DNA from: 0-14-0-20-45-22 sp041645495
GTDB lineage: Bacteria > Fidelibacterota > UBA2242
Reading direction: 5' to 3'
Assembly (NCBI GenBank): GCA_041645495.1
Contig: JBAZPZ010000022.1
Coordinates: forward strand, 1 to 25,854
Length of the DNA: 25,854 bases
Below are positions 1 through 8,439 of the stretch, in pieces. The translations under genes and the position numbers were made by a program. Position 1 is the stretch's first letter. Each line of letters starts with the position of its first letter. The notes beneath the pieces were generated by a model, which was given only the letters and a program-made list of their open reading frames with translations, ran no database searches and was not told where the DNA came from.

Positions 1-971
1 GGAAAGTGAACTTTTGCCTGAACGACGATTTTTCCCGCCGATTCAACGTTTCGGACTTCGCAAATCGCTTTGCCCGACGCGTCCGTCTGACCTTGCGGCG
101 TGAACGTCGCCTTTCCCTGTACCAGCGAAAAATCGACCGGTAAGTTGGGAATCGGAAACCGTTTGGCGCCTTCCGTCCAGAAAACCGATACAGCCAGCGG
201 TTGTTCCAAAGCCGCGCCGAGTTTAACCGGTTGTTTCTCGCCGGAACCTTCGATCGAAATGCTTCCCTGCATCGCGTCCGCCAGCGCTTTAAAACCTTCG
301 CTGAACGCTTTGACCTGAGAAACAAGCGTCGGCGAAAGACCGGTCAGCGATAATATCGGCGTAAAATTTGTCTGCGCTTCCCGAATTTGTTGGATCGCGA
401 GAAACACGTTGCCACCGCGCGCCAGATCGAGCGACTCGGTAAGTTGTTTTCTGCCGACATTCATCGTTTCATCCGTCATTTCCTTCATGAACGCCCGGTG
501 AGATTCTTCGGAAAACGGAACGAGCACGAAAGCCTGATACGAAATTTTCGCCTTTCTTCCCGAGCCTTCCTGCCATTGCTCGACGAATACTTTTTCGGGA
601 GAAACCGCGATGATGGCTTTGGAAATGGCTTTCACGCTCGAACTCATAAAAGCATCCACAGTGGTCGTTTTGCCGGATTTCTCGATGATGGAATCTTTGG
701 TTTCGCTGTCGATGATGACGCCCAGCGATTCGATGATCTGCCGCTTGGCGTCGTTGAGCGCGTTTGTCCGCGCTTCAGCTTCATCGGAATATCGGTTGGA
801 CATGCCGACGAAATAGCCGGGTATTATTTTTTCCGTCCACGACGGCCGCGCCTCTTTCGTCAATCGCTTTTGCGCGAAAACCGTTTCACCGGAAATCAGC
901 AGAAATATTGTTGCAATCGTTAAAAAGCCGGAAAGTTGAACAGGTCTGAAGTATAATTTTTGTCGAAACAT
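1..971 (-). CDS. Secreted LPP20-domain-like protein with Ig-like segment (3' truncated)
   Basis: This open reading frame runs off the left edge of the window; at least 323 residues are present with no stop. It begins at ATG 971 behind a good GGAG ribosome site. Residues 1-33 look like a Sec signal peptide ending VFA, with Q next. Residues about 44-130 (PSWTEKIIPGYFVGMS, then a helix rich in Ala/Arg spacing, then ESLGVIIDS) resemble the LPP20 / FlgT-N type envelope domain. The last visible part, from about residue 285 (LPVDFSLVQGKATFTP, TDASGKA, and a closing VVQAKV strand), resembles a bacterial Ig-like (Big-1/invasin) repeat. It is therefore an exported envelope protein; its exact function is unknown. 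It is divergently oriented to the DUF4835 gene at 1160. Domain assignments are by eye; the signal peptide is the surest part. Confidence 0.75.
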   Translation of the reverse strand, partial: MFRQKLYFRPVQLSGFLTIATIFLLISGETVFAQKRLTKEARPSWTEKIIPGYFVGMSNRYSDEAEARTNALNDAKRQIIESLGVIIDSETKDSIIEKSGKTTTVDAFMSSSVKAISKAIIAVSPEKVFVEQWQEGSGRKAKISYQAFVLVPFSEESHRAFMKEMTDETMNVGRKQLTESLDLARGGNVFLAIQQIREAQTNFTPILSLTGLSPTLVSQVKAFSEGFKALADAMQGSISIEGSGEKQPVKLGAALEQPLAVSVFWTEGAKRFPIPNLPVDFSLVQGKATFTPQGQTDASGKAICEVRNVESAGKIVVQAKVHF

Positions 972-1007
972 ATCATCTCCATTTCATGATTTATCGATTC
1001 TGTTGTA

Positions 1008-1036
1008 AGAATAAATAGAAAATTGCTGATTTTCAA
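1008..1036 (-). promoter_or_regulatory. Candidate sigma70-type promoter for the leftmost gene
   Basis: On the minus strand a -35 box TTGAAA (1031-1036) is followed after 17 bases by a -10-like TATTCT (1008-1013), about 37 bases upstream of the start codon at 971. It lies in the 188-base divergent gap to the plus-strand gene. The -10 match is only moderate. For the opposite gene only a TATATT (1080-1085) without a convincing -35 box was seen. Confidence 0.3.
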
Positions 1037-1159
1037 TGAAAATATTGGATAGAGCTTTCCAACTTTTATTCAAATTGGTTATATTGTGATGCAAGATATG
1101 AAACCGATCGAAAACAAGTCCATTTTCTGCTCCGAACGCGCCATACGGAAGGATTCGAT

Positions 1160-2002
1160 ATGAAAAAGACGTGGTTTATCGCCCTGTTTGTACTGATTTT
1201 CGCCGTTCAGGCGACGCCTCAATTTACCAACGTCACAGTTGAAATTTCCACCGATCGCATGCCGGAAAAAGAGCGAGCCGACCTCAAAACGCTCGAACAG
1301 ATGATGCCTGTCTATTTCAAGAATTTTACGTGGATCGAAAATTCGTACGGTATCGACATTCCGCTGAAAATCAGTTTGTTCCCGCAGAGCGTCAACTCGA
1401 GCGGCTACGAACGTATTTTCACGGCGCAAATGTTCATTTCCAACGAGGTCGCCGATAATCGATTCTTCGAAAAAGCGTTTAAATTCGTTTACAACTCAAA
1501 CGATCCGGTCGTGCATATCGAGATGGCGCATTCCCTGCTGAGCGTTCTGGATTTCTATGCCTGGATGATGATCGCCGCAGAACTCGACACCTACGATCCG
1601 CTCGGCGGCAATAACGCTTACGACAAAGCCAGAGACGTAGCCACCCGCGCACAGGCTTCCGATAAAGCGTGGGGCTGGAAAGATCGTTTGCAGGATTTCG
1701 ACGAACTGCTCCGGGTCAGAAACTATCGCCTGAGCAAATACAGTTATTGGATGATCGTCGATTTACTCGATCAGGGAAAAACGGAAGAAATTCCACCGGC
1801 GATCGATCGTTTTCTGAATCATCTGACGGCGATGTTCGAGGAAAACGCCCGCGAACGCTACACACACATTTTTTTAGATGCTCATGCCCGTGACCTGATC
1901 AAAATGCTAAAAGAATACGGCACGGCCGAACAGATTGACAGGCTGATGGCGCTCGACCCGGACAACAAAGATACGTACCAAAAAGTTCTTAACGAGAAAT
2001 AG
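1160..2002 (+). CDS. DUF4835 family secreted protein (type IX secretion associated)
   Basis: A 280-residue protein with a signal peptide (MKKTWFIALFVLIFAVQA, cut near TPQ). The body matches the DUF4835 pattern known from Bacteroidetes: an N-terminal beta segment (NVTVEIST), a 'KNFTW' segment, the core SVLDFYAWMMIAAELDTYDP followed by GGNNAY, a helix with the 'GW' pair (WGWKDR), and a C-terminal helical part with HIFLDAHARDLIKML. In Bacteroidetes this family has been linked to the type IX secretion system under the name PorD; I recall that association and cannot verify it here. A T9SS-tailed cargo gene in this same window (17688-19055) fits. The start is supported by AAGGA seven bases upstream. 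It is the only plus-strand gene and converges on the glycosyltransferase gene with a 6-base gap, so no terminator separates them. Confidence 0.8.
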   Translation: MKKTWFIALFVLIFAVQATPQFTNVTVEISTDRMPEKERADLKTLEQMMPVYFKNFTWIENSYGIDIPLKISLFPQSVNSSGYERIFTAQMFISNEVADNRFFEKAFKFVYNSNDPVVHIEMAHSLLSVLDFYAWMMIAAELDTYDPLGGNNAYDKARDVATRAQASDKAWGWKDRLQDFDELLRVRNYRLSKYSYWMIVDLLDQGKTEEIPPAIDRFLNHLTAMFEENARERYTHIFLDAHARDLIKMLKEYGTAEQIDRLMALDPDNKDTYQKVLNEK

Positions 2003-2008
2003 TTACCG

Positions 2009-3052
2009 CTAACGCTTCAGGCTGGCGCAGGTCTTTTTCCCCAGCAGATAATAACCAAGCGCTGAAGAACCGTGATACAATCCCGATAAAACTTCACCAT
2101 CGCTCTTTCGGCGAATCGAAGCGACGGTTTTTCGCTTCCGGTAAATGGCTCCGGGATGCGCAAGAATCCAGCCGTGCGCTTTGAGAATCGCCCACGCGCG
2201 TCCTAAATCGCCTTTTATCAACGAGAAAACCAACGCCATATCGTCCAGAGCGATTCGTAGCGGCGTCAGGTAAAGCGTAAGCGGAAGCCGGTAATTCGAC
2301 AGAAACATCAGCAGACTATTCCGGTGATTGAGATATTTTTTAAACGGCGAATCGACGCCGAGCGTATAGCCGGAACGATGCCAGACAACGGCTTTGGGTT
2401 CGACGACGATCGTGTATCCCATCAATTGCAGACGCCACTCGAGATCGATCTCCTCCATGTGCGCAAAGAAGGTTTCGTCGAATAAACCGGCGTCGATCAA
2501 AGCCTGTCGTCTTGATAAAAATGCCGTCCCGGACGCCCAGAAAATACGGTTCGATCCGGAATCGTACTGCCCGTCGTCCGACTCGATTGTCTCGAACATC
2601 CGCCCGCGAGCGAACGGAAATCCGAACATGTCCATCTCGCCGCCGGCGGCTCCGGAATAATCGAACAGGTGACGATTTTGGTACGAAAGAAGTTTCGGCT
2701 GGACGACGGCGATTTCCGGCGATGACTGGATTTGTCTCAGCATGGCTTCGATCCATCCCGCCTGATGAATCGTATCATTGTTCAAAATCAAAACGTATTC
2801 CGAGGATGCCTGACGGATTCCGGCGTTGCATCCGCCCGCGAAACCATGATTTTTATCGAGAGAGAGAATTTGAACTTCCGGGAATTCCCGCCGAACCATC
2901 GCCGCGCTGTTATCGGACGAAGCGTTATCGACGAGAATAATCTCTAACGGCGTGTCGGTCGAGCGAATGAGCGACGTCAGACAATCCCGCAGGATTTCCT
3001 CTCCGTTGTAATGCGGAATAACGACGGAAACAAGTGGTTTGGATGTTGTCAA
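2009..3052 (-). CDS. Family 2 glycosyltransferase
   Basis: A 347-residue GT-A fold glycosyltransferase of family GT2, of the rhamnosyltransferase-like type. The N-terminus shows the standard nucleotide-sugar motif VSVVIPHYNG and ILVDNASSDNS (residues about 8-45), then GFAGGCNAGI, the LNNDT metal-binding DxD equivalent (about residues 90-94), and FFAHMEEIDLEWRLQ with the ED-type catalytic acid region near 195. The C-terminal third (hydrophobic FLSNYRLPLTLYLTPLRIAL, then a basic tail) probably attaches to the membrane. The start is TTG at 3052, 20 bases after the upstream DUF2723 stop, with no strong ribosome site, so translation may be coupled. Sugar and acceptor cannot be read from sequence. 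Its position last in the run, directly after a DUF2723 GT-C-like protein, suggests a shared glycan role. Confidence 0.9.
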   Translation of the reverse strand: MTTSKPLVSVVIPHYNGEEILRDCLTSLIRSTDTPLEIILVDNASSDNSAAMVRREFPEVQILSLDKNHGFAGGCNAGIRQASSEYVLILNNDTIHQAGWIEAMLRQIQSSPEIAVVQPKLLSYQNRHLFDYSGAAGGEMDMFGFPFARGRMFETIESDDGQYDSGSNRIFWASGTAFLSRRQALIDAGLFDETFFAHMEEIDLEWRLQLMGYTIVVEPKAVVWHRSGYTLGVDSPFKKYLNHRNSLLMFLSNYRLPLTLYLTPLRIALDDMALVFSLIKGDLGRAWAILKAHGWILAHPGAIYRKRKTVASIRRKSDGEVLSGLYHGSSALGYYLLGKKTCASLKR

Positions 3053-3072
3053 GCGTGTTGAACTTGTCGGGC

Positions 3073-5961
3073 TTATCCTTTTTTACCAGTCGGCTTGGCG
3101 GATTTGGACGACTTCTTCGACACGTACGAATTTCTCATCGCCTCGGCGCCTTTATCGTCGGGATGCGCCTTCAACCAATCATCCAAAACACGAATGGCGC
3201 CATCCATATTTCCCATTTCTTCATAAACCTTGACGAGCAGGCCGGCGATATCTCGACTATTCTTGTTCTGGCTTTCCAGCGGCTCCAAAATTTCCAGCGC
3301 GGCCGGATAATCTTTCAACGGCGAAAGAAAAACGCTGGCGTATCGGATTTTATCCTGAGTCGTCTGCTTCGGCATACTCATCAGTTCATTCAGGCGACGG
3401 ACGAGTTCTTCCTTCCTTCCGCCCTCATAATAGAGCATTCCGAGTTGCAGATAGATTTCCTTGTTGCCGATCGGCAAAACGCCTTCCGGCAGTTTGGTTT
3501 CCATCGAATCCAGAATCGCGGCCAATTCCGCTTTGTCTTTCGTCAATTGCGGCGAAACGTTGTCACGATCGCTGGCGCTTTTCTGCATCATGCGATCACT
3601 GCTGTAGAGTTTTTCGACTGCCAGCTGGAAAAAACCGCTCCGGTAGTTACCGACGAGTTTGACGATATTGTCGTCGAAATAGACATTCGGATTGTTGAGA
3701 TTCCGGTAGCGATAAACGTGGTTCAGGTTGTACGCCAGTTTTTCGGCGTTGATGCGTTTGACCGGTTGCGGATGAATGCGGAACGCCAATCCTTCCATTT
3801 GAAGGAACGGATCCATGTTCAATTTATTATCCTGAGAAACGGTGACGGCATAATAAAACGGTTTCTGCCATCTGTTCGCCTCGATGAGTTGCATGATCAT
3901 GATGTCCTGAACGCGCAGTCCCTGTCCCATGATCGTCGGTTCAAGTTCCCACTTCAGCGGCTGAAGCATGCTGTTCGGCGGCGGCGTTAATCTGACTTCG
4001 GTCTTCTTCCACGGAATGACGCCCAGATTGTCGATGTCGGCGTCGGTCATTCCGCCCAGCGAGAGTTTCGGTTCGACGTCGCGGAGTTGTTTGATGTACC
4101 AAGGCGTGTTGAGAAGGCTGAGATTCACGACTTTCACGTCGCGCCGGATGCCTTCGACCTCCTGAAGATACCAGAGCGGAAAAGTGTCGTTGTCGCCGTT
4201 GGTAAAGATGACGCCGTCCTTCTCGCAGGTTTGGAGAATGTTATAGGAATAGTCCCACGCGACGAAATTTCCTTTCCGGGAATGTTCATGGTAATTGGCG
4301 CGCAGAACATTGAGCGGCAGTACCAGAATCAGAAGAGCCGCACATGCATATGTCAACGGCTTCCGGAGCTTTTCGTTTTTCAGGTTTGTGAGATGACTGA
4401 TGAGCGCCGACGCGCCGATGCCGATCCAGATGGCAAATGCGAAGAACGAGCCGACGTATGAATAGTCACGCTCTCTCGGTTGCGGATCGTCCTGATTCAA
4501 ATAGAGAATGATCATCAACCCGGTAAATAAAAACAGCGCCAGCACCGACAGCGCTTTGTTTCGGTCTTTCCCAAAATGGATCATCAGCCCGTAAAGCCCG
4601 ATGAGAAACGGAAACGGCAGGAAGAACTGGAACGGATTGACTTTATCGATGCTTCTGCCGATGAACTGCCAGTTGAAATAGCGAACGTACATGTAATTGA
4701 TCTGGTAATTCCAGAAGTATTTCCACGTGGCTTTACTTTGGGAAACGCCGGGTCCTTTATACTTGTATTCGGCTTCCGGTTTCCATTTTGCCCGGTTAAA
4801 AATATCCGTGAACGACCGTTCGCCGTATTGCTCGCGCGCCAGATAAGCGACGGCCTGATGCGTCGTTTCGGGATCGTTCTCGTCGATCCGCGGATCCTGA
4901 ACGCTTCGGATGAAAATCGTCGTGTAGGACGAATATCCGATGATGATTAGCGTCAGACACATGAGTCCGAGTGATAACAGATTGTGCTTTTTCGCGATCG
5001 CCCAACCTGTAACGCCGAAGACGGCAAGGATCGTCAGAATCATGACGATCAGGCCGTATTTGTCCGCGATGGTCGGCAAGCCGCGAATGACGCCGCCATT
5101 GATGACCATAAAGACGCCGGACGCCGCGAAAGCCATCAGAACATTCTGCGCATGTTCTCTCAGGCGCGGATTGATCGTTTTCCGGTAAAGCGGAATATAT
5201 ATGCCGAGAATCGCCGCGAACGTCAACATCGCCTGCACGGTAAACGGCACGCGAAATTGCAGAAAAAACAGAAAAATCAGCCCGGCGACCGTTACGCCGA
5301 TAAACAGATCGGCGACCAACCACCAAATGGAAGAGATTTTCGTCTTTTTAAAATAAATGATCAGCGCGATGAAGAAAATCGCCAGCAAATTCAGCAGATG
5401 AATACCCGTCGCCAAACCTATAATGTACGCGATGATCAGCAGATAGCGCTCGTGCCCCGGCTGGCCGGATTTTTCTTCCCAGACCAGCGTCAGCCAGACG
5501 ACGATCGCGGTTAAAAATGTAGAAAATGCATAGACTTCCGCTTCGACCGCATTGAACCAATGGCTGTCGGAGTAAGCGAATGTCATCGCGCCGACAAAAG
5601 CGCCGGCGTAAACGGCTATTTTATGAAGCGGCTGTTGCGGATTTCCCCAGCTTTTCAACAACTGAACAATAATGAGAAAGAGAAACATGACGGCTAAAGC
5701 GCTGACGATCGGTGACATCATATTCACCCGAAAGCCGATGTCTGAACCGAACGGTATCATCGAAAAAAACCGCCCGATCAGCAGATAGAGCGGACTGCCC
5801 GGAGGATGCGGAACGGCGAGCGTGAATGACGTCGCGATGAACTCGCCGCAATCCCAGAAGGAAACTGTCGGCGACATCGTGTCAAAATAGACGATAAAGC
5901 TGAGCAGAAAGGTTAGAATCGCGAGAATCGTCTTTTCCTTATTTTCTTTGAAATAACTCAT
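3073..5961 (-). CDS. DUF2723 polytopic membrane protein (GT-C glycosyltransferase-like) with C-terminal repeat region
   Basis: About 962 residues. The N-terminal half is a multi-pass membrane domain of the DUF2723 family, related to GT-C lipid-linked-sugar-dependent glycosyltransferases such as protein O-mannosyltransferases and TMEM260. The diagnostic first-loop motif PTVSFWDCGEF has acidic residues D37 and E40, followed by HPPGSPLYLLIGR. After about residue 570 the protein is soluble, with the family-typical GDNDTFPLWYLQ motif and a C-terminal segment of helical TPR-like pairs (about residues 850-950, 'GNMDGAIRVLDDWLKAHPDD'). The ATG at 5961 is preferred because AAAGGG lies six bases upstream. 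A GTG at 5997 overlapping the preceding stop (GTGA) and an ATG at 5982 are alternatives. Glycosyltransferase activity is inferred from family resemblance only. Confidence 0.88.
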   Translation of the reverse strand: MSYFKENKEKTILAILTFLLSFIVYFDTMSPTVSFWDCGEFIATSFTLAVPHPPGSPLYLLIGRFFSMIPFGSDIGFRVNMMSPIVSALAVMFLFLIIVQLLKSWGNPQQPLHKIAVYAGAFVGAMTFAYSDSHWFNAVEAEVYAFSTFLTAIVVWLTLVWEEKSGQPGHERYLLIIAYIIGLATGIHLLNLLAIFFIALIIYFKKTKISSIWWLVADLFIGVTVAGLIFLFFLQFRVPFTVQAMLTFAAILGIYIPLYRKTINPRLREHAQNVLMAFAASGVFMVINGGVIRGLPTIADKYGLIVMILTILAVFGVTGWAIAKKHNLLSLGLMCLTLIIIGYSSYTTIFIRSVQDPRIDENDPETTHQAVAYLAREQYGERSFTDIFNRAKWKPEAEYKYKGPGVSQSKATWKYFWNYQINYMYVRYFNWQFIGRSIDKVNPFQFFLPFPFLIGLYGLMIHFGKDRNKALSVLALFLFTGLMIILYLNQDDPQPRERDYSYVGSFFAFAIWIGIGASALISHLTNLKNEKLRKPLTYACAALLILVLPLNVLRANYHEHSRKGNFVAWDYSYNILQTCEKDGVIFTNGDNDTFPLWYLQEVEGIRRDVKVVNLSLLNTPWYIKQLRDVEPKLSLGGMTDADIDNLGVIPWKKTEVRLTPPPNSMLQPLKWELEPTIMGQGLRVQDIMIMQLIEANRWQKPFYYAVTVSQDNKLNMDPFLQMEGLAFRIHPQPVKRINAEKLAYNLNHVYRYRNLNNPNVYFDDNIVKLVGNYRSGFFQLAVEKLYSSDRMMQKSASDRDNVSPQLTKDKAELAAILDSMETKLPEGVLPIGNKEIYLQLGMLYYEGGRKEELVRRLNELMSMPKQTTQDKIRYASVFLSPLKDYPAALEILEPLESQNKNSRDIAGLLVKVYEEMGNMDGAIRVLDDWLKAHPDDKGAEAMRNSYVSKKSSKSAKPTGKKG

Positions 5962-5993
5962 GTTTTCCCTTTGACTTTCCATGTATTTTCCGT

Positions 5994-6299
5994 TCACGTC
6001 TCGAGCGGAGATTCAGGTTTATTTTTCTCTGTTTTCAATTTTTCTTCGACAAAATTCATCTTCAGTTCGGACAGCGAGCGTTCCAGAACCTGCATTTCGA
6101 GTTCGTTCAGGTTGCCGCGCGTTTTTTCTTTCAGCATTTCAATCATATCGATCGAGAAAGAAGCTTCGTCGAAATTGACCTCGACCTTTGGGGTCGCCGG
6201 ATTCTGCCGTTTGCCGAGATAAATCCAGCCGCTCGCGACCAGCGACTGAAGCAAGCCCGCAAAGAGCATCTGGTTTTTATCCATTTTTTCGTTCGCCAT
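5994..6299 (-). CDS. DUF1844 family small protein
   Basis: A 101-residue protein of the DUF1844 family. It has the typical N-terminal 'LFAGLLQSLVASGWIYLGK' helix, a short 'P' rich linker (NPATPKVEVNFDEA) and a helical segment SIDMIEMLKEKTRGNLNELE with the conserved TRGNL motif. The family has no established function. It is widespread in FCB-type and deltaproteobacterial genomes, usually as a single small gene. The ATG at 6299 has AAGGTG as a plausible ribosome site. It sits 8 bases after recG, and its TGA overlaps a possible upstream GTG start of the DUF2723 gene, so it is part of the same transcript. Confidence 0.85.
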   Translation of the reverse strand: MANEKMDKNQMLFAGLLQSLVASGWIYLGKRQNPATPKVEVNFDEASFSIDMIEMLKEKTRGNLNELEMQVLERSLSELKMNFVEEKLKTEKNKPESPLET

Positions 6300-6307
6300 C
6301 TCGCACC

Positions 6308-8422
6308 TTATAGAATGTTGACAAAATCCATGTATTCGGAATAATTAGTCAGCAGGTGATTTCGCACCCGCGCATTTTCCTGCTTTCTGAGGTGAGGATC
6401 GGATTTCAGCAGGTCGAAGGCTTCATTCCGCGCCACTTTCAGCAGTTCTTTATCAGTTATCAAATCGGCAATTTTCATTTTGGGAAACCCGTGCTGGCGC
6501 GCGCCATAAAACTCGCCGGGCCCGCGTAATTTAAGGTCTTCCTCCGATATTTCAAAGCCGTCGGTCGTCGATAGAATCGTCTGCAAACGCCGATGCGAAA
6601 TGTCCGTGCGCTTGCGTTCGACCAGAATGCAAACACCGTCCGTTTTTCCTCTGCCGATCCTTCCGCGCAGTTGGTGTATTTGCGTCAGTCCGAACCGTTC
6701 GGCATTTTCAATGAGCATCACCGTCGCTTTCGGATTGTCCATCCCGACTTCAATGACGGTTGTACTCACCAGAATGTTCACGGTTCCAGCGACGAATTGC
6801 CGCATGATTTCGTCTTTTTCCGCCGATGACATTCCGCCGTGCAACAATGCGAGTTTCAGTTCTGAAAAAACGCTTCTCTGCAAGTACTCGAATCCCTGCG
6901 TCGCGGCTTTCAGATCGATCTTTTCCGATTCCTCGATGAGCGGATAAACGATGTACGCCTGATAGCCGTTTTTCACCTGTTCCCGAATGAGATTATAAGT
7001 CTCGGTTAAACGATCTTCGTTGACAACTTTCGTGACGATTTTTCCCTTTTCAGATGGCATCTCGTCCAGAATCGAAACATCCATATCGCCGTAAAGCGTC
7101 ATGCTCAGCGTCCGCGGGATCGGCGTCGCCGTCATCACCAAAACGTCCGGATTCAGACCTTTGCCGATCAGCGTTCCTCTCTGAAGAACGCCGAACCGGT
7201 GTTGTTCGTCGATGATCACAAGCGACAGGTTTTTGAATTCGACGCCTTCCTGAATCAGCGCGTGCGTCCCGACGACGAGTTGGGCGCGTCCGGTCTGAAT
7301 GGATTGCAGAATGTCGTCCCGCTCGGCTTTCTTTTGGCCGCCGATCAGCAGGCAAATGTCGATGCCGACCAGATCCGCGAAGACTTTCAGATTTCGGTAA
7401 TGCTGTTCGGCAAGGATTTCCGTCGGCGCCATGAACGCCACCTGAAATCCGTTGCCGATGGCGATGCTGGCGCAAAGCAATGCGACGATCGTTTTTCCCG
7501 AACCGACGTCGCCCTGAAGGAGACGATTCATGACTTCGGACGATTTCATGTCGTCCCAGATTTCATGAACCACGCGCTTCTGCGCGGCGGTCAGCGCGAA
7601 CGGGATTTTCTCATAAACCTGTTTGATCAGCAGACCAGCGGCCGGATATTGAAACGTCTTTCGGCTGGCTTTGATTCCCGCTTTTTTCACGCCGAGCATC
7701 AATTCGAGATAGAACAATTCCTCGAACTTGAAACGGACTTGCGATTTTTCCAGAATTTCCTGCGTTTCCGGAAAATGAATCTGCCGAAATCCTTCGTTGA
7801 TGCTCAGGAGTTTGAGGCGCGATATTGTTTGAAACGGCAGAATTTCGTCGAACGCCCACTCGAATTCATCCACGATAGGGCGCAAAAGCCGCCGGAATCC
7901 GCGACTGTCCAGCGAGACCTTTTTCAGTTCAGCCGTCGTCGGATAAAGCGGAATGATGCGCGCCGTGTTGAGCGTCGAATCCCATTCGGCGGTTTCCAGC
8001 CGGTCATAATCCGGATGAATGAAGCGCGGTCCGTTGAAAAACTCGACGCGGCTGTGCAGAGCGACCAAATCGCCCGCTTTGAAAACGTTCTGAATATATT
8101 TCACACCGTTGAACCAGATGCACGACATCAGACCGGAATCGTCCTTGATGAAAACCTCGTAAAAACTCCGCCGCGCCGTTTTCACCAATCTCTGCGTCGT
8201 CACTTCGCCGACGATCGTCGCTTGTTCGCCGACTTTCAGCCGGTTGATCTTCGTGATCGTGCTTCGGTCTAAATAACGACGCGGAAAACAGTAGATGAGA
8301 TCGGTAAACGTGCGGATGCCAACCGTTTCCAGCGCTTCCGCCCTTTTCGGACCGACGCCCTTGACGTAGGTTACCGGCGTATCGGGTTTTAAAACGGGTT
8401 TACGGACGTTCGTTTCCGGCAA
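6308..8422 (-). CDS. recG: ATP-dependent DNA helicase RecG
   Basis: A 704-residue superfamily 2 helicase that remodels stalled replication forks and branched DNA. The N-terminal wedge/OB-fold domain is present (PVTYVKGVGPKRAEALETVG, then FPRRYLDRS, and an OB segment with FYEVFIKDDSG). Walker A GDVGSGKT lies near residue 303, DEQHRFGV (motif II) near 404, then MTATPIPRTL (motif III) and the C-terminal helicase motifs VSTTVIEVGMDNP and QLRGRIGRG. The RecG-specific C-terminal signature GPGEFYGARQHG is intact. Length is normal. Translation most likely starts at TTG 8422, where GGGAG lies six bases upstream; there is no ATG at the beginning of the conserved domain. It starts 17 bases after the DUF4139 gene. 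Confidence 0.98.
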   Translation of the reverse strand: MPETNVRKPVLKPDTPVTYVKGVGPKRAEALETVGIRTFTDLIYCFPRRYLDRSTITKINRLKVGEQATIVGEVTTQRLVKTARRSFYEVFIKDDSGLMSCIWFNGVKYIQNVFKAGDLVALHSRVEFFNGPRFIHPDYDRLETAEWDSTLNTARIIPLYPTTAELKKVSLDSRGFRRLLRPIVDEFEWAFDEILPFQTISRLKLLSINEGFRQIHFPETQEILEKSQVRFKFEELFYLELMLGVKKAGIKASRKTFQYPAAGLLIKQVYEKIPFALTAAQKRVVHEIWDDMKSSEVMNRLLQGDVGSGKTIVALLCASIAIGNGFQVAFMAPTEILAEQHYRNLKVFADLVGIDICLLIGGQKKAERDDILQSIQTGRAQLVVGTHALIQEGVEFKNLSLVIIDEQHRFGVLQRGTLIGKGLNPDVLVMTATPIPRTLSMTLYGDMDVSILDEMPSEKGKIVTKVVNEDRLTETYNLIREQVKNGYQAYIVYPLIEESEKIDLKAATQGFEYLQRSVFSELKLALLHGGMSSAEKDEIMRQFVAGTVNILVSTTVIEVGMDNPKATVMLIENAERFGLTQIHQLRGRIGRGKTDGVCILVERKRTDISHRRLQTILSTTDGFEISEEDLKLRGPGEFYGARQHGFPKMKIADLITDKELLKVARNEAFDLLKSDPHLRKQENARVRNHLLTNYSEYMDFVNIL

Positions 8423-8439
8423 ATCTGGCTCCCGACCGG

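Noticed and set aside
387..923. Plus-strand open frame of 178 codons at the left end
   Set aside because: It is the antisense of the signal-peptide-bearing protein read on the minus strand from 971, which has a ribosome site and domain structure.
1089..1163. 24-codon ORF whose TGA overlaps the ATG of the DUF4835 gene
   Set aside because: No ribosome site before its ATG, and it begins at about the place where transcription might start. The ATGA overlap alone is not enough.
2003..2060. Terminator between the convergent DUF4835 and glycosyltransferase genes
   Set aside because: A T run is present at 2034-2038, but no convincing stem precedes it and the gap is only 6 bases.
3034..3990. Plus-strand open frame of 318 codons opposite DUF2723
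   Set aside because: Same kind of antisense shadow; it shows no motif and the opposite strand encodes a complete DUF2723 C-terminus.
7199..8272. Plus-strand open frame of 357 codons opposite recG
   Set aside because: It is antisense to a fully conserved recG reading frame and has arginine/phenylalanine/glutamine-rich low-complexity composition with no recognisable domain; the codon bias of the real gene produces it.
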